A stretch of 64,000 nucleotides of DNA from Styela clava (taxonomy: Eukaryota > Chordata > Ascidiacea > Stolidobranchia > Styelidae). The first letter of the stretch is position 1. Each line of letters starts with the position of its first letter. Below the pieces are notes generated by a model. The model made no database searches. It saw only the letters and a program-made list of their open reading frames with translations, and was not told the DNA's origin. The position numbers and the translations under genes were made by a program. Positions 44,487-56,585 of this stretch are shown here, piece after piece. The stretch lies in contig NC_135255.1 in NCBI RefSeq assembly GCF_964204865.1, positions 14,537,135-14,601,134 on the forward strand, written 5' to 3'.

Positions 44487-45398
44487 TGCCTTTTTCCTTC
44501 AGATAGCCTAGTAAATTTTCATGCAACATTTTTCATTTTCATGCAAAATTTTTTTACCAAGTGTATATCGTTTCATTTATGCTCCAGAAAATGTAGCCAA
44601 TCAGAAATCAAATATCTACGTGAATAAATTAAAATTTTGAATATTTGTGTTTTCTGGTTGTGGTTATGAGAAGATTCTATAAGCCAGCTGCTAACTTTGG
44701 GTTCGAAATTCACGCATTATTCGATACGGCTTTTCTGTCCCAGTGGGTGAAACTAATAGCTAAATACATACTTGCTCGTCAGTATCAAAGAGGGTTCCTG
44801 CCGCACATCAGGAGACACAAATTAACATGTGCTGGTGTTGTCTATTTGAGATTAAGAAATTAAACTTAGTCATTCAAAAGGATCTGCAAAGATATCTGTT
44901 TCAATCTTCTCTTCCCGTATTTACTTGAAATCGATTGTTACCGAAGTCGTAGATTGTACCTCGATTCAAATATTTTCCAAACACGCTTATAGTAATCTGG
45001 CAGTGTTTTAACAATCTTTCCGTAGACCATAGCCTTTCAATCTTAGTAACCTCAGTACGAGTCGAGGTTTTTGTCGGCAAAAAGACAAGCAAAGCATTTA
45101 GTTTTTTTTTAAATTAATTACAATCTCAAACATTTCAACAGCCGCTGCGTAATGCAACTCCTGAAACTAAATAAAACTTCCTTCAAAATTAGTTCACAGA
45201 TAAAGTGAACTCAACTGATTGGATCCAGTGGTGCTTGATCAATGAGAAGATATATTTGGATTCTTCATTGTTGCGAAGGCGCTGCATACAACCATCTCTC
45301 ATTAACCATGGTTCCCCATATCATTAAAGCAGTCTTGTGAACCTTCCCAACCAATTTAAATAATTAACTTCAATACTATAGCTTGTATCTATAAAATC

Positions 45399-45523
45399 AC
45401 TGACTAACTCAATCCCATACCCAACATGGACTGGTAACCAAACAAGAGGCTGTCATTTCACTCATTTGCCATATGCTTCAGCTGCTGTATCGGCTTTCCT
45501 CTCACCCAGGATAAATACGTAAA
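45399..45523 (+). mobile_element. tRNA-SINE 3' fragment
   Basis: CTAACTCAATCCCATACCCA, ACATGGACTGGTAACC, CGGCTTTCCTCTCACCC and GATAAATACGTAAATCC occur in family order on the plus strand. Weaker similarity may extend left to about 45230. Confidence 0.65.
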
Positions 45524-46276
45524 TCCGAAATACATATTACAAAGACCATCTTCATCTTTAGTATGGAACACTAGAAACACACTATTCAAAAGATGTTTGA
45601 TGTATTAAATGTCCAATAATGAATGGATGCCGTCTCCGCATTTTTTTTCATCTAGAAATCAACATACCGGTAGTAAAGCGTTGAATTGCATTCATGATAA
45701 CTTTTTCAAGCACAACCAATCGGTTGGAGCAGGGCTAGTTGATTCTGATCCAAAAAAGGGAATATGCAATGTGTCTGGTGTTCTCTGTATTGAAACGTCA
45801 TATTCTTGTCTTCGCTAAAATAAATAAATATAACTTCTGAGAAATCTGTTTTTTTTTTTTGCATAATAAACCAATATAAAATTCCGCAGTTTGGAAATTA
45901 AATTTTTGACTTGATTGAATGAGATCTAATAAATGGTATATTGCTTTCGATAATGCACATAAGCAAAACCAAGAAACAGTGAACTTTGTTATGTCACCCT
46001 ACCTCACACCATGTAAGATTGGTTCCAATATAAAAATATCAATGTCCCAGCATCACATACGATAAAACCCACACACCGAAAAAGAAATTGTTAAACAATC
46101 ATAACACACAAACAACACCAGGTAGCACAATTTTCGTTCCTGGCATCTTATACTTTTCCTAGCAATTATTGTTTTCTAATTGATTACGCCCCAAAATTGA
46201 AATAATTTTTTGAATTTTGGTTTGCAATAATCAACTTATATACTAACCGGTATATATTATCAACTATACTATAGAA

Positions 46277-46560
46277 AAATGGTTCTTATTAAAAGATGCC
46301 CCACAAAGGGGTAAACAATTTTTTGAGGGGGCGTGAAGCTAACTAAATATAAAAACATTTGTTAGATTCGATCTTTCCCGCTTTATTTTGGATATTTACA
46401 TTTTAATATTGTTCAGAGATTGCAATTCCCTCCAGATATTTCCGACGTGTTTTTTGAATAGAACATACTTTCGCCTTACTATCTGTTATTTCTGAGGTGG
46501 TGTGCAAAACTTCACAAATTCTTATAGGGTGACATGGCTTACAAAGTTTGAGAACCTTTG
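46277..46560. mobile_element. hAT MITE, 284 bp, perfect 8-bp TSD, beside PRORP exon 10
   Basis: Left end AAATGGTTCTTATTAAAAG, and right end (complement) CAAAGGTTCTCAAACTTTG. Exact duplication CTATAGAA at 46269-46276 and 46561-46568. A GGGGTAAAC/GAGGGGGCGTG sub-terminal block is present. It lies 24 bp beyond the last recognised PRORP coding exon. Confidence 0.82.
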
Positions 46561-46584
46561 CTATAGAAAATAAAAAGTACACAC

Positions 46585-49500
46585 CATTCCAGTACTTTTT
46601 CGAAGGATCACAAGATCTTGATGTATTTGTTGCCATTTGTAAATTAGCTTCACAGTCATGTAGTCAAAATTCTGAGTGATTTTATAATGAACATCTTTCA
46701 AAAGGTCGAGAGTGAGTAATTTACAATTCCTCCCACTTATCAGAGCGGCATACAAGAAAAATGGATCATCATTTGAACTGAAAAGTTATGCAATAGTTTA
46801 TTAAAAGTTGAGAACACTTCATTATCTCAAGTCTTTTCATTGACTTGCTTATGGTATATTGTATCCACGGGATAGATAAAATTTACATATTTATCCCGGG
46901 GGAGAGAAATTCAGTAAGATTAATCATATGGCGAACCACGGCCTCTCGTCTGATTACCAGCGCATGTCGGGTATGGATTAGCTCACTAGTTATTGGTTTC
47001 AGATGCATGGACTTGATGGTGTAGGAAGCCGTAGGCAACCAGAGGTGGCGGCGTGAACTGCACAATCTACGACAGCTAGAAGTCCGGCAATCCTCTCGCA
47101 CATAATAATCCCACTTGCGAACCCAAATTTGCTAACGGTCACCAAACACAGATAAATGAGTCACAATAATATATTTAAATCAGAAAGAAAGATAAAAAAT
47201 CCTTTCTGAAGACTTGATAATTCTCTCAGTGGCCTGATGATGCCTATTAGAAATTCGAATCCTAAAATTTCAAACAAAACTGAAATTTTTGGGTATTAAA
47301 GTTAATTCCCGAGTCGCAATAAAAAAGTAAACACAGAGTTTCACATCAGGCTGCCCTGAATGAAATAAATATAAAAGAATGAATAATCTATAAATTAGAC
47401 TCACTCATTACTAGCAAGCCATGTTGTAGCAAAATCTTGATACATATTTGCATGTTTAGCCATATGATCTCGAGATACGACCAAAACATTCAATTTTTTT
47501 CCTGAATCATGTTCTCTTTGTTGAACAAAATTCCGAAGCCAAGCTACAGTCTGAAAAACAATTTTAATAATGAATTCAGGTGTATAGAACGAATATAAAA
47601 TTTTCAACATCCAAAACAAATAGACTGTTCAAATAGATTCAAATTACATACAATTAGACTGACTGTTGTTCAGAATTGTGCATTTTACTGAATATATCCT
47701 GCCAGACAGTCAAAATATTAATATTAAGGCGTTTAGAAACTACAAAAATAATGAAAACTTAAAAATTTACTAAATTATTTGGCTGTAAATTTATATTGTT
47801 AAACATCAATATCAGACAAGATATGTAATAGTATTAATGTCTTCTGTCTGGTAACATGAAATCCTGATATCGAAATCCTGATCCAAAGACTTATCGATCG
47901 AAAGTTAGGAGATCCCCCAAAACAGCGCTCTTACTCCATAGTGACACCTTGTGTCCCATCACTAATTAATTAATAACTCGCTAATTATACGACATAATTC
48001 GCCCAAAATCAATAGGCTTCTGGTACGAGATAAGATGAATGCACATGCAAAATCTGGAGCAGATTCAATCTCGCTTTCGTGAGATATCGCGTGCATCTAA
48101 CAGACATACAGACAGACAAATACCTATCAACTTACTTACCGATTAATAAAATCGATAAGTAATAAAGTGAATAATAAATACCATTCTACAATCAATGAGT
48201 CCACCAATGCAAAATGTCCTTGACTAACTCTTATATCAGGGGTGTGCAAGCCGACGGCCCACAAGTAAAACTATTGCGGCCCGCAAAGAAGTGCCAATTT
48301 TGAATGGTGTGCGGCACACGAAACACGAAGTTTTTCTTTAGTTTAATTTGGCATGTACAACAATACCAATCCCATTAGGTTGCAAAGCCTATAGCCAAGT
48401 CCAATTTATGATTTATGCCTATGATGTTATAATGCTCTAACAACTACTGGAAAGCCAATTTTATATAAAAAATTGCGGCCCACAATTCCAGCCAGTTGTT
48501 TGTATTTGGCCCTCCTGTATTAAAGGTTGCACACACCTGACATATATAATTTGAAGATACCTGGCTACAACAATGTAATGCGCTGTTTTCTGCCAAAAAT
48601 ATGAACAGAATATATTTCATAAGGAACATTAACTGAGTTAAAAAAAAACAAGAAATTTTAGCAGACGAGTCGGTACATTTCAATACATTGCCTATGCTTC
48701 ATAAATAGTATGTAACAGTAATCCTGTGAGAGTCTTACCAATCGTTCCACTTCGCTTGCACTTGGTACGTTTCTCATTCTTGACCGAAGGCCGTAAACGA
48801 GATTCAACCCATCAACAACAATATCAAATGGGCCGTTATCATAAATTGTGGAAAAAAATGACCTGAGTTCGCCTTGATTAGATTCTTTCTAGAAAAATGA
48901 AAGAAAAAAATTAGATTCTCGTAGCAGCTTAAAATCAGTACCTTCACAATTAGATTTAATTCAAGAGTGAAAAATAATGATAACTGATAATAAACAAGAG
49001 AGCGATGCTCAAATATATGGACAGGAAGTAGTACAGGTATACAGTCCGTCACAGTAGCCTGCCGGTCCCGCAGTGTTCACAACTTAACTTGGCTGTTAAA
49101 AAAGTTCGCTAACGCAAAGGAACCGCCACAAACAGCGCAATTTTTAGGACGTCATTGCACAAAAAAAAAGAAACCCCTAGGGCAGGGGTGGGCAACATAC
49201 GGCCCCCGAGCCGGATAAGATTTTGACCGGCCCGCTGACTGTATCCAACCACACTCTGTAATGTGGTCCGATGCATCATTCCTGAGAGTTGCCGATCGCT
49301 CTACTCTCACCGCACTGTCAGTGCGAGTTGGTGAAATAAACAATTGCCTTAGTGAACAAACAATATAAGGTCAAAGCGTTGTTAACATTCCCCACTACTG
49401 TTATCAGTTATATTTATATTTGGATTCTAAATATAAATAGATTTTAGAAATTAGATTTTATATTAAGTTTTATTGACCATGGAATATTCCAAGAAACGTA

Positions 49501-52500
49501 AAGTTGACAGAGAGTGTCGAGCATTTAACAAAGATTGGATACCGATTAAAGTACTTTTTGTAATAATCCGGCCCACCGAGAACTTCATTTTCCCACATCT
49601 GGCCCGCCGACTAGAGAAGTATTTCAGAAATTAACGATCACAGGGTAAATAGTGACTAACTCACTTTAAGAATACTCATCATCACAACTTTTCTTAAATG
49701 TTCATATTCTTCATCCCTTAACACCTTTTCATCCAAATAAACCTTTGTGAAGGGGCATTGACGATTTCTAAAAAATAAACAAAAATTCAAAATGAAGTTG
49801 TCATGAGATACATAAAATAGCTGTTTATTAACTACTTTAAAATAGTAACAGTCTACTGTATACTTGGTATTTTATAATATACAGATACGTTCAGATAGTC
49901 AAATCAACAAACCTGATTATCATCCCAATAATACTATTAATCGAGAAAATAAGTGACTACTGTAATATTCCCAACAATCTGCTATGAGCACAGAGGTCCC
50001 ATTTGTTTATGTAACGAAACAAGCCTATTTGGCAATACAGAAAAGTGTGAATTTCTTGATCGCAAAATCAACCTTCATGTGTACCCTCACTTTACCCCAA
50101 CGGGAAACCAAATCTACCTCCCTGTTGACCTTTGCTATAATAAATATATTCATTGAATATTGCAACTTTGCAACATTATCAACTTAGTTAACAATGCCAA
50201 CATACCGTATTCGATCATTATGTATCAACTTATAATCCCATTTTTCATCTGGAATGCTGGTAAACCATTCTCCAATATGTAGTGCAGCAGTCTTACTGCC
50301 AGGAAATAGACCGCAGTTTCGAAGTAAAATGATAAATGTTTCTATTATTTCTTTATTTCGTTCCCAATTTTCAGGATCTTGCTCATACCTTGTATAAAAG
50401 AATAAACAAATTACATATCAAGTAATAATTTGACTTAAAAAAAAATTCCTAATTCATTAGCACTGAAACTCCTATACCATCCTTGCGTTATACGCATACG
50501 GATCCAACTGCGCAAAGGCATAGAGCAAGGAGAGGTAGTTAGTTTCACGTAACCCCAACTGTTAGTTATTGAAGATTCCATTTGTTAAACCAGCGTTTCC
50601 CAACCTTTTTTGGTCGCGGACTATATTCTCACCAGCGAAAACCTTTGCGGACTCAAGACGCATTAATTGCAACCGTACTCTGTGTGGAGAAGCAATGAAA
50701 CCAAACACAACAGAAATTTAACAAATTTCAAAATCAGAAATTCGCCACAATTACGCGTTTGTTAAAAGAGCCGACTTTTTTGGTGTATAATGGACTTTTT
50801 CTTACACAATATTCAATTCATGACATCGACGAGAATTTAAAATATGTTTCTATTTAATTGTGTTCATGGTAACTCGCGGTTGCGTCGACTTACTACAAGG
50901 TGAAAGCATTACTTCTTTAAATAACCACGGCCATCTGCGAACATAAAAATGAGAGAATATATTGCCCGATTATATACAGATTTGAATTTGATACATATTT
51001 TTTGCGTTCTTGCGAATTTGTTTTCGTCGTTAGAAAAAATCCTATCTGCTATGAATTTTCAGAATGTACAACTTAATTTATTATTTATTAAAAATGTATT
51101 TTAAGTATATTAGTAAATCAAATATATATATATATATCGCACTGAAATTCTCGCGAACAACTTCTGAAGTAATCGTCGCGTATAGGTCACTCGTTAAAAT
51201 AGCCGACTTTTCAATAATTTTTTCTGTTGCAAAAAATATTTAAACCATCCATATGTGTGATCCTTTTTATCTGCGGTTGTGTTGACGAAATAAGAGCAGT
51301 ACTACTCGTAAAATACCATGGCAATCGTAGACACAAAAATGCGTGGTAAAGTGCCCGATTATATTTTGTTTTGATTCGTATTTTTTGTGAATTCGACAAA
51401 TCTGAGCTGTTTGTATAACACTTACGGCGCTCCTTTACCACTGTACGTACCAATGTGGAGGCAGTAAAGCACAGAATACTAAAGGAAAATGCCCTGGTAC
51501 GTATACTACGGTGGCACCCGGAATTTTGCAATTTGCAATGTCTAAAAAAGCGTCTTTAATCGGTCGCGAAGCGCTTTTCGATTTAGAAAATTTGGGTTGC
51601 CACCATTTACACCTGAAGTCTGTGAAAACTTGAATCAATCAATAGTTCAAAAATTCAGTTAAAACTAACCTTAACTTGCTGAAAAGAGAGTTGATGACTG
51701 TATCTAAAACTCCACTACGTTTGGCAAGATATTCTTTAGGATTTTTAAATATTATTCCTATAAGTCGAACAGCTTGCTCCACGTTGTTGTCACTGTTTTT
51801 TATTAGAAATAATAATATTTAGATGAATAATAGAAAAGCAGGAATCAGTTCAGAATTTCCATATATTGCTGAAGTACAACCAGATTAGCCCTTACCACAT
51901 TATAAGGGAATAATTTTCAGAACTATACAACCAGACCTGAATATGGACATAAGGCAATGCTTAAAATGTGATATAAACTGCTTAGGTTTTACTTCCGTGA
52001 TATATCCAAAGACAGAGGGGTGACTAGACGACCTGATCAGATCCTATATGACAAGCCACGTCCACTCGCCAGTTACATGTTTTAAATGCATGAACTTGAA
52101 CGTTCAACAATGAGCTGTTTGTCAATCCCCTCACATGGTATTTAATAAACTTGCATAGCCACTCGGACTAATCAGAGGTGCAATGGCGAGCTTGTTCCTG
52201 ACACATTGAGGAACCTTCATATCCAAATTGTTTGTCTATCTAGAGATCACCCAAGAAACCATGATATAATCTATATATATATTACGTAATATAGGCTATA
52301 TCATAATTTACCTTCTGAACTTACAGGGAAATTGTACTCACAATTTTGACCATTATTGAAAACACTATTTCACTTGTAAAATAAATCAAATTTTGACTAA
52401 TGTGAATGCAACTGAATTATACATTTATATCAATAGTGCATTCGAGCTTTTTTAACTAAGAAAAATATGGAATAGAAAGTAAATATCATACTATAATGCA

Positions 52501-55475
52501 ATTTCAACTTCTTTTTCAATAAAAAGATTCGGTTTGCATTTAATGGCAGACAATAACTTATTAAACTTCAATATATCTTCCCGATATTTTGTTTCACCGA
52601 GGATATGTGTGGATGAACAAAACGTCATAAAATCAATACCAAACAATGGTATTTTCTCTCTGGCTCTCCTGCAAATAAAAAATACAGTAACAAGTAAAAA
52701 TCTATTATGTCTTGCACTCTAAAATAAAAACTGTTTCTGAGAAATTTAATTTTACGAATGATAATTGGCAAAAATAAAATTATTTACTGAATTTAACAGA
52801 ATAATTTTTCTATGGCAGCCTATTTTTAATAAATCATTTACAACGACTTCTATTCCAAGAAGAAAAAAATGTTGATGAAAATTAACATTGAAGCTCTTAC
52901 CCATATATTTTTTCTCCAAGCTCCCCACCATTCGGAACGTTATTACAATGTTTCATGTATATCACCAACGCTCTCTGACAATGTGGAATATTCCTCTCTT
53001 CATTTAAAATATAGTCGATGAAGGATTCAGCAAGCGGGGTTGTAAGAAATTCTTCGTGATTTATACTAAATTTATAAGAATCAATTATTCAGTTTTTTAA
53101 AAGACTTTCATTAGGGTGGTTAGCTAACCCAGGGGAGGGAAGAAAAAACAAAATAATATTTTTATGCAAGGTGTCCATGAAGTCATAATTTAAATTAGGT
53201 AAAAAAACTCTGATGATCTTCGTACAACTAATGGTGGGTTTGGGCATATACCGATGTAGTGAATGAAGTAAAAAAAACTTGTATGTGCACTGATTAAAAG
53301 GCGATCCTGAAGTGTGTGTACCAATATGGAGAAAAATAATTTTGTCCACCTACTTTACATCAAGTTGTGTGAAGGGACTGAACCTATGGGCAGGGGGTAC
53401 ATTCACTTGGCTAACACAAACAGTCCAAAAACTTTTTAAAATTGCAGAGGGAATTCATTGATACCATATATTGTTTTGGCACAGATGTATTGAATGAAGT
53501 AAAGATACTTGAACAATTACTGATTGAAGGGACTGTAAACTGTACTGGAACTGTAAAGGGACTTTATGGACGCCCTGTATAATAAACGCAGAGTACTTGA
53601 AGTTGAATTTTGTGGCAAGATTCGAATTGTCAAGTACAAAAAATATCGAAAACAAAAAGTACAATAGATGATAAATTGAAAAAAAAAAAATATCACCTGT
53701 ACCTACCTCTGATCAATCTTTGTTTCTTCAAGCTGAGAAAAAGTAACAAACCCCATTGTTGAGGCAAGCACTAAGCTTCGTGAAACGAACTCATCGATAA
53801 ATTGTCCCAAGTTTCTTTCCCATTCCTCCATCGTATTGTACCTAAATATATTTGGCAATTAGGTTTCCATAGTATTCTACAAGCGATAGAAATGACAAGA
53901 GTGGAAAATTAAAACAATATGTTTCAACAACTTGCCTGGCTCACATTTTGGCTTGAATAAAAAAGGGGAATTGAACTTTTTGAAAGTTTTTATCTATTGA
54001 AGTCTGTTTTTCGTACATAAAATTTTTAATGTGAAATATCAATTCGACTTTTCTTTTATCATAAATTCTGCATAATGGGTCATTCTATATCCAGTAGGGC
54101 AGTGTTTTTCAACCGGGGTGCCGCGGCACACCGGTGTGCCGTAAAATAATGCCAGGGGTGCCGTGGGAAATTCTCCAATCTGTGTGTCTATGCGGTGGTG
54201 CGCCCGTCAGAGTAATCTGTTCCATATCAGAATGTGGCAGCAGTAGGTGGCGATTTGCCTTTTTTTCCTTGTTTTATTTGATTACTATTCAAGATGTCCA
54301 ATTCAACATCTTTCTTCAAAGTTAAAAATGCCTATATTAACAATATAACACTTATATTGTAAATATTAGGTCTTTCCCCCACATTTTAAGCTGGGGGTGT
54401 GCCGCGGGATTTTCTCAGAGAAAAAAGTGTGCCTTGGCTCGAAAAAGGTTGAAAAATACTGCAGTAGGGCACAGTTCTCCGATTCCGAGATGTCCTGACA
54501 TTTGGTTCAATAAAACAAACACTCCAAATGTTTTTGAAATGAGGGTGTCTGGTACAACGGTAGATTGCACGATACTTGTCTCTATAATAATTTAAATCAA
54601 TCGTGATGTATGTCACCCGTCACATGACCAAAATTGCATTTTTTGCTAAAAACAAATGCTGCAATGCTACAGTAAAATTTTTTTCCTTTGGTAAATTGAA
54701 TTATTTTTTTTCTAAATAATTCAATGGTAACATTTTTAGATTGCAATTCCTTTTAGTTTATTGCGCAAGGCCAGTTTGCAGATATAGAGGCCCAGACTGT
54801 CTCATAAAGAAAGAATTTGGACTTAATCCTATAATTGATGTCTTTTAATGTGGGGAGCTGGGAGCCGGAGAACTGTGTCATACTGATATCTAAATTACTT
54901 TCGAGACAGAATTTCCTGGAATAAAACTACTTAAAGATAGACTATAGACATCTATAATAATGTAATGTATTATCAATCAGAACCAAATACAAAAAATCTG
55001 ATATAAAGTCAAACCTGTTATATATAATCAATGGTTTAATTCCTCGTCGTACGTGATTTGTCGCAAGAACGTCAGGATGAGCAAATATTTCTTCGTCATC
55101 TTGCCAATCACTTGGTATAGCAAAATCTGATTTGTCTTTTACGAGTACAACAAAAAATTCACGTAAAGTTAGAACATTCACAGGGTGATGATTAATGCCC
55201 TTTTGAGCAATGGCTTTTTTATTTTCATAGAAATTAATAAAGTAATCTTTTTGCCATTCTTCAAATGTTTGTTCATTTTTTAGCTGTAACCACCTAGGAC
55301 AACTTGTGTGTGTATTTCTGGTACAATTAGTCTTTGGGTGAAATGTGTCTCCTAAAAGTGCAACATGGTTTTGCCGTGAATGCGAACCGGCAATACTGCA
55401 ACAATATGATTGAAGACATGTACTTCCTTTGGCAAGTCTTTTCCACATCATACCACATAGATGTGAAACTTTCAT
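46585..55475 (-). CDS. PRORP: PRORP: protein-only RNase P nuclease (MRPP3), C-terminus unresolved
   Basis: Exons in gene order: 55015-55475, 53707-53841, 52901-53065, 52492-52668, 51670-51792, 50206-50388, 49665-49767, 48739-48888, 47405-47550, 46585-46777; 1836 nt, 612 codons, phases consistent. In metazoans it is the metallonuclease that cuts tRNA 5' leaders in mitochondria, with TRMT10C and SDR5C1. The N-terminal part (exons 1-6) is helical and diverged, as expected for PPR repeats. The NYN nuclease domain has PFDIVVDGLNL (Asp475), VSRDHMAKH, NDDPFFLYAAL (Asp551, Asp552), LLTLDLLKD (Asp572) and KWQQIHQ, so the four catalytic acids are present. Two oddities: the central CxxC is CPFT (419-422), and the final domain with WHIP and Cys zinc ligands was not found. 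Without splicing after 46585 the frame adds seven residues and stops at TAG 46561-46563. Human PRORP is 583 residues. The start is the first in-frame ATG. Confidence 0.88.
46878..47112 (-). mobile_element. tRNA-SINE copy lacking head (PRORP intron 9)
   Basis: ACATATTTATCCCGGGGGAG, ATCATATGGCGAACCACGGC, CATGTCGGGTATGGATTAG and CAATCCTCTCGCACATAAT match 58327-58560 almost word for word. The tRNA-like head is absent. Confidence 0.8.
48237..48539. mobile_element. hAT MITE, 303 bp (PRORP intron 8)
   Basis: Starts CAGGGGTGTGCAAGCC and ends GGTTGCACACACCTG. GCGGCCCGC blocks lie near both ends, as in the element at 13773. Flanks TCTTATAT and ACATATAT agree at 6 of 8 bases. Confidence 0.75.
48985..49030 (-). 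repeat. Repeat family B end fragment (PRORP intron 7)
   Basis: AAACAAGAGAGCGATGCTCA followed by AATATATGGACA matches 6286-6312 and the reverse complement of 34588-34603. Confidence 0.5.
49183..49610. mobile_element. hAT-type element, right end missing (PRORP intron 7)
   Basis: Begins CAGGGGTGGGCAACATACGG with GGCCCCCGAGCCGG just inside. A matching GC-rich sub-terminal block (CCGGCCCACC, CTGGCCCGCCG) lies at 49568-49609, but the expected terminal complement is not there. Confidence 0.65.
50591..51640. mobile_element. Probable hAT-derived element with internal duplication (PRORP intron 5)
   Basis: Starts CAGCGTTTCCCAACCTTTTT followed by GGTCGCGGACT, the usual hAT style. Two diverged internal copies follow, about 50750-51010 and 51185-51400. 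Both run GTTAAAA-AGCCGACTTTT, GCGGTTG-GT-GACG/GACTTAC, CC-CGG/CATGGC, GCCCGATTATAT and TTTTTTGTG/GCG-TTC. The right end was not fixed. Confidence 0.5.
52020..52215 (-). mobile_element. Decayed tRNA-SINE (PRORP intron 4)
   Basis: Weak similarity in family order: CAAGCCACGTCCACTCG, CGCCAGTTA, GCATGAACTTGA and GACTAATCAGAGGTGCAATGGCGAGC. An old copy. Confidence 0.5.
54100..54461. mobile_element. hAT MITE, 362 bp, perfect 8-bp TSD (PRORP intron 1)
   Basis: Starts CAGTGTTTTTCAACCGGGG and ends AAAAGGTTGAAAAATACTG. Exact duplication CAGTAGGG at 54092-54099 and 54462-54469. Sub-terminal blocks contain GTGCCGCGG near both ends. No coding content. Confidence 0.92.
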
Positions 55476-55845
55476 GATTTCAAATAGTCAACCTAACTTA
55501 ATACTAGTAAAGTGACTTCTAGTTTAACATTCTGGAATACACAAATCCAAAGTCAATGCTGAATCGAAGAAAGCTAATCTACAAATAAACTTTAAAAATT
55601 TATTGTTAGAATAAAATCAGACAGAGGTTGTGATGAAGCATAGTAATGTAGTACCCAAATTAGACACCGTTTTGGGTAATTCAGCACTTCGACTTTTAAG
55701 TTGTTTCAGCAGTATTTCATTCGTAGGCCTTATCTTGCTGTCTTACGTTAAACATTTCATTTATGTATTTTCACTATGAACCTAGATGCGCCGATAAAGC
55801 ATTTTGGGCAGCCACTTAGTCTTGGAGAAAGTTGTAAAAATTTGG

Positions 55846-56317
55846 GGGTCTAGTATAGTTTAGTACCACAAGTACTTTCAGTGGGCCTATCATAATGAAT
55901 TTTGCATATGTTATTTCTAACCCCCACTTGACTATGCCATCCAAAAATTACGTCACTACGACATCACAGTTATGTCATAGAGCTTGCCAAATGATAACTA
56001 CGATCGCACGAAATGGCATCTGCGCCGCCGATAACGAACTCACGCCAACGGTCTCTCTCATATCGGGATCAATGCAACGAGAAAATAGAGAACCGAGAAA
56101 TAGCTTGCTCGATTTTGGCTGATCGTCTGCAGATTTTGGACGACCATATGTACACTTTCTGACTTTGGAGGGCTTTATTACGCCACCGTAACGTTGTAGT
56201 GACATAATTTTTTTGTAACGTCTGAACGTAGCCAGGTGAGGTTTAGGATTGACATATGCAAAAATTGTTAAGCCAGGCCATCTAGAAGTGCATGTGGTAC
56301 TAAACTATACCAGACTC
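55846..56317. mobile_element. MULE-like fold-back element, 472 bp
   Basis: GGGTCTAGTATAGTTTAGTA at the left pairs with the complement of ACTAAACTATACCAGACTC at the right. The inverted repeat continues inward through AACCCCCACTTGACTATGCC against GGCGT..CAGGTGAGGTT-like sequence, about 130 bp per arm. Flanking 9-mers AAAATTTGG and AAAATTTTT agree at 7 of 9. Same family as 40539-40681. Confidence 0.75.
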
Positions 56318-56516
56318 AAAATTTTTACATACCGTACAAAAATATACCGGTACCTTTAATTTTAATGTTCATTTAAAAAATTCCAACTACAGAACTATGA
56401 ATTGTTAAAATAATATTGATGTTTTTCTCTTATCAACAATGTCTTCCACCGTTAAATTTGAAAATATCACAGGGACACTTGAATGCAGCCCTCTGCAAAA
56501 ATGATTTTCTTTATTT

Positions 56517-56585
56517 CTACTAGAAGTACAGAAGTACCGGTACGGTACCGGTACCGTACGTTAGGTACGAAACTACATGAGACCC
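56517..56585. mobile_element. MULE-like element, end fragment
   Basis: GTTAGGTACGAAACTACATG then AGACCC is identical to the right end of the element at 40539-40681. It is preceded by a GGTAC/CCGGTACC self-complementary stretch (about 56537-56560). Confidence 0.7.

Larger units (their letters stand above)
44070..46276. other. Convergent ELOVL-PRORP spacer
   Basis: Holds the ELOVL 3' UTR and a decayed SINE copy (45399-45523). The missing C-terminal exon of PRORP, if it exists, should be here on the minus strand. I searched by eye for its WHIP and WLC landmarks and did not find them. Confidence 0.5.

Noticed and set aside
44901..45092. Candidate missing last exon of PRORP
   Set aside because: The minus-strand frame lacks the WHIP, Cys and WLC landmarks of the PRORP C-terminus and has no matching phase.
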